From Hygrophila difformis (lineage: Eukaryota > Streptophyta > Magnoliopsida > Lamiales > Acanthaceae), in NCBI GenBank assembly GCA_030278955.1, contig JAOANR010000006.1, forward strand, positions 28,005,124 through 28,069,123: a DNA stretch of 64,000 nucleotides, given 5' to 3'. The stretch's first letter is position 1; each line of letters starts with the position of its first letter. This document shows, piece after piece, positions 34,770-44,753 of the stretch. The notes beneath the pieces were generated by a model, which saw only the letters and a list, made by a program, of their open reading frames with translations, did not search any database and was not told the DNA's origin. Made by a program: the position numbers and the translations under genes.

Positions 34770-35089
34770 TTTGTTTAGGGACCGGATAAAATTTATCTCA
34801 TTTTCTTTTTCTTTTCTCTTTCCTCTCTCTCATTTATTTTCTTCTCATTCCCCATTATTCTTCTTCATCCTCTATTCTCGACAGACTTCATCTTTCTTGT
34901 TCTTCTTCTTCCTCATTTCTTCTTCTCTTCTTCTCTTTCCCCCATTTTCTTTTTTCTTCTCCATCTTTCTCGTCTGTTCCAGTTTTCTTTCTTTTCATTT
35001 TTCGTTTCCAGTTTCTATTTTTCCAGTCTTCTTCTTCTAGTTTCACAGATTCTTCTTTCCTTCTACTGGGTTCATTAATGGGGCTGTCG

Positions 35090-35620
35090 ACTGGGGACAA
35101 CCGGAGGAGGGGATGGAGAGCTCGCCGGAGTTCGGAGGAAGAGATGTAGTCGGAGTTTGGAAATGGAGGGCAGCGGCTGGCCGAGCCTTGAGGAGGTGGG
35201 GGCAGGCGACCAAATTTGGACTGCTGAGGGCGGCGAGGTGCTTGGAGGATGAGATGCGAAGGCGATGGTGGTGGTGTTGGAATTGGAATCGGAGATGGTG
35301 ATGGTGTTGCTCCGGTGGTTGGCCGAGGCTATTGGAGGCGGATTTGTGTTAGAGTGGTGGAAACTGGAGATGGGGGCGGCAGTTGAGGTTGAAAATGGGA
35401 TAGAGGTGGTGGTGGCTCGGTGGAGTGATAATGGTGGTGGGAAGGAGGTTGGAGACGAAGGACTCGTCGGAGAAGGTCGGAGGCGGCGGAGGTGGGTTGA
35501 GAGGGTGAAGGATGTCTGATTCGGGAATGGTGGAGCTGCCGGAGAGCCGCCGGCCGGCGGCGGCGGTGGGGCAGGTTAGGGTAGGGTTGGGGTTAGGGTT
35601 GGGTGTTGGGCTTTGGAGTT
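35090..35620. other. GC-rich island in the LARD-like LTR (left copy)
   Basis: Surrounding LTR is AT-rich, but this stretch is very G-rich on the plus strand (GGCGGCGGCGG, GGTGGTGG), preceded by a 270-base TC-rich tract resembling plant 5' leaders. It ends in a GGTTAGGGTAGGGTTGGGG-like tract at 35575-35610. Open frames exist on both strands but show no domain. It could be a captured host gene 5' end. The right LTR copy is at 43660-44190. Confidence 0.55.
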
Positions 35621-36167
35621 GTTTTTGTTGGGCTTGGACAGAATTTGTAATGGGCCAAGGGAGATTGGGCCTGGAGCAAATTGGATTATTGGACTGGACC
35701 AAATCACCTGTGTTTAGTTAAATAAATGGATTAGTGGATCAATTAATGCTTAACTAAAGCAGAAAATGGAAATAAAATAAAAATAGAGGTAAACATAGAA
35801 TTTAAAAATATATACATCAAAATATATATAAAATATAAAATATAATAAATAAGGATATTTGCTCCACTTGATATTTTGTTTGTGTTCCGTTTAATGGATC
35901 CGTGTTCCACCGAACAGATACTACCAAACCATAATTATCAAATATGGAATTTTTCATATTTTTATAATGTTTTTGGATTTCTTAACATAAATTAATAAAA
36001 ATAACAATATTTTTGTGTTTTTCAATAACAGCTTATTATTTATACAAACTTGCATAAATCTGTTAAATTCAACTGCTTTCTTATTTAAATAAGACCGGAA
36101 TGCGATCAAATGTCCGTATTAGACACGGAAATAGATTGAAAATAATGGTCAATTTTGGCCATTATCA

Positions 36168-38847
36168 ACATCCTCACATTTAATACTGATCGTCCCCGAG
36201 CAGTCAGAGTTAGTGCTCCTAAGAGCATAGACGCTGCATATTCAATCTATTTTCGTGGCTTCAAAAATATCATTCTTTTTAGATTGGGATAAGACAACCG
36301 AAAGCTACAAGTATTAAATTTTCTTGATTGCAGTGTTTAATGAAATGATACTTCTCACTTAATCAGGCCTACAAATCAGTCATTATTGATAATTCTTCAT
36401 GAATATCATGGTTAGAAATAATCATTGATTTAATTCTAGAATTTAAGCATGACATGAACATAATTGAAAGCAGGGCCTCACATATAGTATAAGCGGAAAT
36501 TTCACTCACTCTCAAAATTGGGGTTTTAATCATTGAACACTCATAATCAAATTTAATTAAATTATCCCATAGGCTTGCAATTGGACCAACTCGCCACCGG
36601 CTCATTTCTTCAAATCGAGATCATGAGGTCTTATTTAAGGGTTATAATGGGGCATACGGTTGTAACATTTGGTAAGATAGGGAATTATTGGGCTAAGAAG
36701 TGGCAAGATCTAATTCTATCATAACTTGGCATATTTATTTAAAATTTATGATCATCATTATTTTTCTTCTCTTTCTTTTTCTTTTCTTTTCATATTGCAT
36801 GACATTAGACTATGTCTAATTTGCTTTGTCATTTGCAATTTATTTTTGTCGATTGAAACCCGACTTCTTTCCTTTTTCTTTTTCTTTTTCTTTCTCTTTC
36901 TCTCTCTCTTTTTTTTTTTTTTAAAATCGGTTTATGAGATACCGATTTACACAGCTTTGATGATCACAAATTCAATGCCTTGATAAAATTTATTCTTGCA
37001 CACTTGGGCTTGAATTTCTTGGTCTTTTGAAGGCTTGGAATAATAAAGAGGGCTTCAAAGAAAAATTAGGCTTAAGGCTCAAATTTTGGTTAATCCTAAA
37101 GGGAAAATATTTCTTTGGTTTGGAATTCAAACGAAGGTCAAAAATTTGGGTTTTTCTAGGTGCCTCGATCATATGCCCGATTTTTGGAATATGGCATGAT
37201 CTTGAATCGGTCCCAATCGCAAGTTCTAGTGTCCTTTAACTAAAATGATTTTCATACATCGAAGAAAAGAATGAGTAAAAATGACTCAAGGCTCAAATCT
37301 CACATGGTATGGTTCATTCATGGCATACAATATTCATAAATATAATCTTTGAATAATTCTTACAATTTATTCAATTAAATTCTCAACATGATGACTCATT
37401 ACCCAACAAGATGATGATATCATTAAATTTTTATAGCTCAAAACCTCAAAAATTTATATCATGCATGTTTTCAATTATATTATCCCAATTTAAAAGTTTG
37501 AAAATTTAATCATAACCAAAATTGAATATGCGAATTTAAACTGACAGAGTTATGCATGCTTTGTACTGGGTTTAAAAATAATAAAAAAATAAACAAAATA
37601 AAAATAACGCACTTTTTTTTTATTTAAGTGAAGAATCAACATCCTCACATTTTGAGTCTTGCTCGAAATGTGAGTAAATCAATTCCTACTTAAACAAATT
37701 ATCAAAATCAAAATAAAATAAAAGAGGAGGGAGGGAGGGAGAAAATATTAACATAAAAGATAGAAAAATAATTCCGATAGCCTTTTTTGTCAAACCAATT
37801 AAGTGTTCGACGATTTTGGCTATGTGTGATCGTTTGGTTCATCAAACAAAGCAATTGTTCGATGCCCAATACTTAGAAAAATTCTGATTTTCATCAAAAT
37901 TGATCAATCACATTTTTGGATTTTTTTTTATAAATTTATTCTACCATATTTACTTGCATAAGTTAGGTCGGATTAATTCTGTTCTTATAAAAGTTATTCC
38001 GGATTTTAAATTGCTTTAAATTCCAAGAATACTTTCAATTAATCACAGAATCGATCCAACCGGGAACATGTTTTGGAGCTTTAATTTTCTTTATGGTAGT
38101 TCCACAAATTCCTGCAAAGCAAACACAGAGAAAGTTATCGGGTTTTCTCAAAAATATCAACATCCTCACATTTAGAGTCTTAGTACTCTAAATGTGAGTT
38201 AATTGATTAATACCCGAATTATTTAATATAATATGCAAAAGAAGGTTTATATATATATATAAATATGATTTTGACTTGCAGAAATTTAGGTTGGATTAAT
38301 TCTGTGCTTGTGAAAATTATTCCGGATTTTAAATTTCTTTGAATTCCGGATATAATCTTCGGTCAATTACAGAACTAATCCAACCGGGAACCTTTAGTCC
38401 GAAGGTCTGCTGCTCCATTTGTTGTTTCACCAGTGATGAGGGCTTCCTCAGAGCAGTGATGGTAATGCGGTGGATGAGCGATGGGGCAGTGGTGAAGCTT
38501 CGTAGTCCGGAGGTGGTGGAGATGACAAACACGTGAGTTTCACGTGTTTGGCAATTTACAATTGCAAATTAGTGTAGCCCCAATGCTACACTTCCACATT
38601 TAACTCCTTACACCAATTTTTTTGTGGCTCCATGATTCCTGCAAGCAAAAATACCCATTTGGTTAGGTTTTCCCCTCAAATCAACATCCTCACATTTAGA
38701 GACTTGGTACTCAAAATGTTTAATTGATTCGAGGGTACTTCTCTGTTCTGAAATAAATATACTGAACTAACACTAAACTAACTATGAGTAATCAGGAGTG
38801 TAATTCTCTTAATAAACGACGCTGCATCCTCCCCGGCAACGGCGCCA
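36168..38847 (-). other. Non-coding internal domain of the LARD-like element
   Basis: No supportable ORF on either strand. The motif ATCAACATCCTCACATTT recurs at 36164, 37635, 38156 and 38680; the last three are spaced 521 and 524 bases within degenerate tandem units (for example GGATTAATTCTG at 37978 and 38293, and CCAACCGGGAAC at 38057 and 38381). At 38165-38199 the motif forms a perfect-arm hairpin CTCACATTTAGAG / CTCTAAATGTGAG. A long TC tract lies at 36758-36920. Confidence 0.85.
38830..38847 (-). other. Primer-binding site, Asp-tRNA type
   Basis: The plus strand reads TCCCCGGCAACGGCGCCA, identical to a plant Asp-tRNA 3' end including CCA. The minus strand therefore carries the complementary primer site directly adjoining the LTR. 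This fixes orientation and proves the LTR boundary at 38848. Confidence 0.95.
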
Positions 38848-41576
38848 TGAAACTTTTGACAAATTTCATCAACACGAGTATTTTTTTAATAAAATATCCC
38901 AGGTTAAATTTATTAAAAGAAAAGAATTATGATTCACGGGAGGGGTTTAAGGATATATTTCACTTTTTATTACTCATGAGGGAAACTTTGAGTTCAAACG
39001 GCGTTATGGACCTCCCCGGCATGAAATCTTTGACAATTTCGTGCCTTGAAGATCCTTGCCATGAAACTTTTGACAAGTTCCCACTACATGAGTATTTTCT
39101 GAAAAATCATAATCCTGGTTTTCGATTTTTATTTAATGAAACCAATTTATGATGGCGGAATTGGGGTTAGGGATATATTTATAGGTTGTCACGTTTTTAT
39201 TTACTCGTGTTAAGAAACTGTGCCCCCGAAAGCGCACGGAGTCAAAAATTGCAGTATTTATAGTAAGTACCGGATCGTTCACTGGAGGATGTGCGATGGA
39301 AGCAGGGCCCACGTCATTTACTAAGATTTTCCACTCGGTTACTCGATTCAAGTTTGTGTTTGATTAAAATCTACTTGACATAATTTAAACTAAGCTATGA
39401 AAGCAATTAAAATAAAGCAGATAAAATTATTCTAGAAAGCGAATTAAATTTAATCTAAGAAAGCAACAAAATTATTCTAAGAAAGCGGTTAAATTAATCT
39501 AAGAAAGCAGATTTAAAATGAGACAGAAGGGACATGAAGAAAATAAAAATTGGACAAGATTCAGATGAAACACAGTTAAACTTCCATTTTGATACACAGA
39601 TCTTTGTTTGGGATAATTCGTCAATTAGCTAATTCTCATGCTCTCTATATCATGTTCCCTTTAACAGACAGGTACTTACAGTAAGAGTTTACATGCTCTT
39701 AAGGCAACAAATTCTAAGATACCACAGACTCACAACTGCTCCCGTCAGAGCGTGTCATTTATCTGTGGTGGACAAGCAACACCTGACAAATCATTTATTG
39801 AAGTGTCAAGTACTGCTATCATTCCCCCATGTCACACCCAAGGATTCTAATCAAGCCATGAACTATCCCTTAACTCTCAGTCCTAGTAGCAGTTACGCAA
39901 CTCTCAATGCAACCGAGTGACCTCTGAAGAAAGCAGTTAAAAGAAAGCGGTAAAGAAAGCGGTAAAGAAAGCATTTAAAATCCTATCACTCGGAGGTTTT
40001 TGAAAGTCTGACCCTGGTAGTAAAAGAAAGCCCCCAGTCAGAATGACTGGGTGTGGATCAAGAATTCCCTATTCTCGGTGAACCGCTCGCAGCGTTCACT
40101 TCCCGTCAGGTGGTTATGAGATACAAACTAATGAAACAAACTAATAGATTAGTTCGTTCCGGATGCACTCACTCAGGACTCAAAAATAGGCATTGGCAGA
40201 AGAGGATAGCAGTTGAAAGGAACTCAACCCTATCTTAGAAAATAACCAAGGCCTATGTATTGTTCCTCTAGAATTATCTATCACACCGTATTTGAATCCA
40301 AGTGGACCCCATTTCAGTGTGATATTTAATACCAGATTTCCAACACACAGCAATTTTGGAAAATAATTGATATTTGAAAATCATTCCCTAAACAGGTACT
40401 AGACTCTCAATAAGAACATAGACCCTTTCAGTCTAGGTGAGACCTAATCGCTGACTCTGCTTCTAATTTCCCAAAATCAACCCCCAGTCGGATATGAGTT
40501 AGTCATAACTGTGGAATTTATCCCTTACTCGGATCCGGATTTTATAAATGAATTTTTCTTGGAAATTTATCATGAGACATCTGGTTTAAAATCACGACTT
40601 CTATGTCCAAGGGAAGGATCCCAAAATAATTAGACCACAATATTTACATAATAATATCATGCATAATTTTATAGAGAAGTGTAAAATTAAGTAACCCAAA
40701 ATATAAGTTGGGTTTAGACAGAAGCGAGACACAGAGATGAAATAGCCAGAGATGAGAAGAATTTATTTGGCTAAAAAGATGACTGAAATAACTGGGGTTA
40801 TCCGGACTGCAAACATCTGCTATCCAGGTCCCAACTATTCCAGGTGGAACGGTTTTTAAACAGTGGAATGCCTTAAATGACAGTTGTTGCCGTCATCTTA
40901 GACTCCACTGTCTGTGAACTGGATAAAAACCCACATGTTCTATTACTACAATAATTATTAGATAACATTGGCATATATCATCTAACATTACTACAGCTCC
41001 AGATTCGGGTTTGAAATTAAAATAAAGAAAAGAAAACTGTATCCGGATAGGAGTCAGCTGAGCAGCTATTATAATCCCGGATGGACGAACCGCCAAGGCT
41101 TCCACCGACCACTATCCGGACCATGCAAAATAACATCTAGTAATTAATATACAGACCACGAGCTAGTTTATCCGTGTGGGAATACCCGCCAACATTAGTC
41201 TGTTATATCTCTTACTAGCTGTTTCACACAACACGGGTAAAGACAAAATAAATAAAAGAAAATATTTTTGGGTCATCTTGTATGAGAGACATTGGTTTCT
41301 CATGCAAGGGTATGGAAATTATTCCATAATTACTCTTTATGGTCTAAATAATCACTCATTCCATAATTAATTAATTAATCACAGTCCGGATTATATAATT
41401 AGATCATTAGAGTTTAATTTTGTAGAAGAATCTTTTAATGGACAATTGAACAAAGTTCTTTATATCAAAATAATCATTGGTTGAGATCATTAGATTTCAA
41501 CCTCAAAATATTAATATAAAGGTTCAATTAATTAATAGGGTGAGATGGAGAATAAAAATTGGCAAAAAAGTGCCAA

Positions 41577-41954
41577 GCCTGTCGAGAAACAAGCCTGTCG
41601 AGAAACAGAAATTGTGTCGCGGACGGTCCGCGACAGGAGGATCTCGACAGAGAGGTGGGAAATAAGAGAAATTGAAAATCAACAAGGGCATAATTCAACA
41701 AGGTTTGTTTAGGGTTGTTGTGTCGCTAAACAAAATCTGTGTCGCGGACCGTGGGTCCGCGACTGGCGAATAGCGACACAAGGTTTGAAAATCAACAAGG
41801 GCATAATTCCTGTCACGGAATAAGAAGTGTGTCGCGGACCATGGGTCCGCGACATAGCCCTTCAGAATAAAATTACAAGTATTTGGGTCCTCTGTCGCTA
41901 ATCAAGAAGTGTGTCGCGGACCGTGGGTCCGCGACAGGGGTTTAGCGACAGAGG
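41577..41954. repeat. GTCGCGGACC hairpin array, right LTR, cluster 1
   Basis: Counterpart of 33017-33384. It has an inserted stretch around 41677-41712 (a second partial copy of AATCAACAAGGGCATAATTC) and lacks the GGGGTTCCGCGACAGAG unit present at about 33274 in the left copy. Confidence 0.85.
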
Positions 41955-42821
41955 GATTTTGAAAAATTTTATAAAAGTTTGGCAGCATAACGCCTTAAAT
42001 TGCATTGCATGGAAGTGCGTTGTGATCCGTGGGATCACAACGGGAAAATTACGTTGCAACCCGTGGGGTTACAACGTGATACAATACAACATAGGAGATG
42101 CAATTTTAAATAAATATGCACAAACACTTTAATACTATCCCATAGTTAGATCTAATGCACTAGAAATAAAAATAAAGAAAATAAAATAATACCTAAACTA
42201 AAGACATGAGAAGATAGAAAGAAGGCAGCAGAACAGAATAACAAGAATAATGACAAAAAGCCTAATCTACAACTAAAGACAGAATAGAAAAATCAAGCCT
42301 AATACTAGTAGCAAAAATTAACTACTAACTATGCTAACAAATAAATAAAAATAAAAACTACACTAAATCTAACAAGGGATAATGATCAAGTGTTTATACA
42401 TTTTATTAATTCTAAGAAGGCATTAAATCTAACTAAAACATATTAAAAATGGTCAAGTGACCAAAAATACAAAAATAAAGCAATAAATATTATGGACATG
42501 ATCCATAACAAATTTTTGGTGGAACATTTTCTTTATAACATCAAAAACCAAAATATGGTTTAATCACACCCATTAGTTGAATGTTTCAAACCAAAATACA
42601 AAAATGACAAACTGAAAATACAAATAAATATAAAAAGTGGCTACACTACTAGAAAACCCATTTATTGCTTAAAACTAACTAACAAAAACTGAAAAATGAA
42701 AATTACATGGCCATGAAACCATTTATTCTAAGGTTGCTTGGGAGCACAGTGGTGCCCCAAGGAGAAGAGCAAAAATAATCTAAAGACTAATGGGTGTGTA
42801 GCTACTGTGGGGTGGGAGGTT

Positions 42822-42833
42822 ATATTTATAGAG
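42822..42833 (-). promoter_or_regulatory. Candidate TATA box of the LARD-like 5' LTR
   Basis: Minus strand CTATAAATATAACC follows TTCTACT; the same sequence is at 34250-34261 in the other LTR. If used, transcripts start near 42790 and run through about 3.9 kb of R-U5 before the primer site. Confidence 0.6.
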
Positions 42834-42887
42834 TAGAAGAAAAAAAAGCCCTAGGCCCATTAGGTCCGTGTCACTAAGCAAAATGTT

Positions 42888-43339
42888 GTGTCGCGGAACA
42901 ATTTGGCTAGGAACACAACACATAAAATTGCTTTTTGCTTCAGGATTCTGCGCAGGAGGGGACGGGAGCTTGAGTCCAGCAAGGTAAGACAGAATTTTCC
43001 TACCCAGCGGGACCTCAAGTCCTGGGAGCTTGCGCGTATTTTGGCATGTGAGAATTTGAAAAGAACATGTCACGTGACTTGCAGCTGCTTTTCTGTCTTG
43101 GTCGCGGTCCTGCTCAGTCGCGGTCGCGTTCCATTTGTCGCGGAACATTGTTCCGCGACAGAATGTTCCGCGACAGACTTTGTGTCTTGATGCTCCCAGT
43201 CTCTAACCATTTTCTGTCCAGGTCGCGGTGCACCCGGTCGCGGTCCATGGGTTAGCGACTGGGGTACCTCTCTCACAGTCCTTAAGCTATTTTCCAGTCA
43301 CGGAACACCTGGTCGCGGAACATGGCATCTCGACCGGGG
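42888..43339. repeat. GTCGCGGAAC hairpin array, right LTR, cluster 2
   Basis: Almost identical to 34318-34769; one CpG in GTCGCGGAACACC has become GTCACGGAACACC near 43297, the kind of change expected from methylated-cytosine decay. Confidence 0.85.
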
Positions 43340-43659
43340 TTTGTTTAGGGACCGGATAAAATTTATCTCATTTTCTTTTTCTTTTCTCTTTCCTCTCTCT
43401 CATTTATTTTCTTCTCATTCCCCATTATTCTTCTTCATCCTCTATTCTCGACAGACTTCATCTTTCTTGTTCTTCTTCTTCCGCATTTCTTCTTCTCTTC
43501 TTCTCTTTCCCCCATTTTCTTTTTTCTTCTCCATCTTTCTCGTCTGTTCCAGTTTTCTTTCTTTTCATTTTTCGTTTCCAGTTTCTATTTTTCCAGTCTT
43601 CTTCTTCTAGTTTCACAGATTCTTCTTTCCTTCTACTGGGTTCATTAATGGGGCTGTCG

Positions 43660-44190
43660 ACTGGGGACAACCGGAGGAGGGGATGGAGAGCTCGCCGGAG
43701 TTCGGAGGAAGAGATGTAGTCGGAGCTTGGAAATGGAGGGCAGCGGCTGGCCGAGCCTTGAGGAGGTGGGGGCAGGCGACCAAATTTGGACTGCTGAGGG
43801 CGGCGAGGTGCATGGAGGATGAGATGCGAAGGCGATGGTGGTGGTGTTGGAATTGGAATCGGAGATGGTGATGGTGTTGCTCCGGTGGTTGGCCGAGGCT
43901 ATTGGAGGCGGATTTGTGTTGGAGTGGTGGAAACTGGAGATGGGGGCGGCAGTTGAGGTTGAAAATGGGATAGAGGTGGTGGTGGCTCGGTGGAGTGATA
44001 ATGGTGGTGGGAAGGAGGTTGGAGACGAAGGACTCGTCGGAGAAGGTCGGAGGCGGCGGAGGTGGGTTGGAGAGGGTGAAGGATGTCTGATTCGGGAATG
44101 GGGGAGCTGCCGGAGAGCCGCCGGCCGGCGGCGGCGGCGGGGCAGGTTAGGGTAGGGTTGGGGTTAGGGTTGGGTGTTGGGCTTTGGAGT
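43660..44190. other. GC-rich island in the LARD-like LTR (right copy)
   Basis: Counterpart of 35090-35620 with a few substitutions and a one-base length difference near 44068 (GGGTTGGAGAGG against GGGTTGAGAGG) that changes the frame. The lack of frame conservation argues against a translated product. Confidence 0.55.
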
Positions 44191-44743
44191 TGTTTTTGTT
44201 GGGCTTGGACAGAATTTGTAATGGGCCAAGGGAGATTGGGCCTGGAGCAAGTTGGATTATTGGACTGGACCAAATCACCTGTGTTTAATTAAATAAATGG
44301 ATTAGTGGATCAATTAATGCTTAACTAAAGCAGAAAATGGAAATAAAATAAAAATAGAGGTAAACATAGAATTTAAAAATATATACATCGAAATATATAT
44401 AAAATATAAAATATAATAAATAAGGATATTTGCTCCACTTGATATTTTGTTTGTGTTCCGTTTAATAGATCCGTGTTCCACCGAACAGATACTACCAAAC
44501 CATAATTATAAAATATGGAATTTTTCATATTTTTATCATGTTTTTGGGTTTCTTAACATAAATTAATAAAAATAACAATATTTTTGTGTTTTTCAATAAC
44601 AGCTTATTATTTATACAAACTTGCATAAATCTGTTAAATTCAACTGCTTTCTTATTTAAATAAGACCGGAATGCGATCAAATGTCCGTATTAGACACGGA
44701 AATAGATTGAAAATAATGGTCAATTTTGGCCATTATCACCTAT

Positions 44744-44753
44744 CTATAAATAA
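44744..44753 (+). promoter_or_regulatory. TATA box of the chromovirus 5' LTR
   Basis: CTATAAATAA, also present at 53989-53998 in the 3' LTR and inverted at about 61230-61240 in the second chromovirus. In this copy the LARD-like element ends six bases upstream, so the native upstream promoter is detached. Confidence 0.75.

Larger units (their letters stand above)
30296..36167 (-). repeat. LARD-like element 3' LTR (5,872 bases)
   Basis: On the minus strand starts TGATAATGGCC and ends AAAGTTTCA. No protein-coding frame of note; the small open frames are not conserved-looking. Contains, in plus coordinates, AAGAAAGC repeats (30866-30960), GTCGCGGACC hairpin arrays (33017-33384, 34318-34769), a minus-strand TATA box (34250-34261), a TC-rich tract (34790-35060) and a GC-rich island (35090-35620). 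Confidence 0.93.
30296..44738 (-). mobile_element. LARD-like non-autonomous LTR retrotransposon with 5.9-kb LTRs
   Basis: 14,443 bases flanked by CCTAT duplications (30291-30295, 44739-44743). LTRs are 30296-36167 and 38848-44738, about 1 percent different where I compared them. A primer site complementary to Asp tRNA directly follows the right LTR on the minus strand (38830-38847), so the element reads right to left. The 2,680-base internal domain has no gag, protease, RT or integrase. Long LTRs with a short non-coding interior match the LARD concept. Presumably mobilised by an autonomous gypsy element elsewhere. The close LTRs make it a recent insertion. Confidence 0.92.
38848..44738 (-). 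repeat. LARD-like element 5' LTR (5,891 bases)
   Basis: Same content as the left copy with few substitutions. Differences include an extra 12-base GGTAAAGAAAGC unit near 39949-39972, extra and missing bases in the hairpin arrays at 41611-41870, and a 7-base difference in the GATCC..GGATC palindrome near 42024. On the minus strand this copy would drive transcription. Confidence 0.93.

Noticed and set aside
34771..35040. Ser/Phe-rich open frame of 89 codons (also 43341-43610)
   Set aside because: It is a translation of the TC-rich tract; no start context or domain, and low complexity.
35574..35612. Interstitial telomere
   Set aside because: Units vary (TTAGGG, TAGGG, TTGGGG) and the tract is short and present in both LTR copies of a mobile element.
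35113..35721. Several open frames in the GC-rich island of the LARD LTR (and copies at 43683-44292)
   Set aside because: Low-complexity composition keeps many frames open; frames are not preserved between the two LTR copies; no domain.
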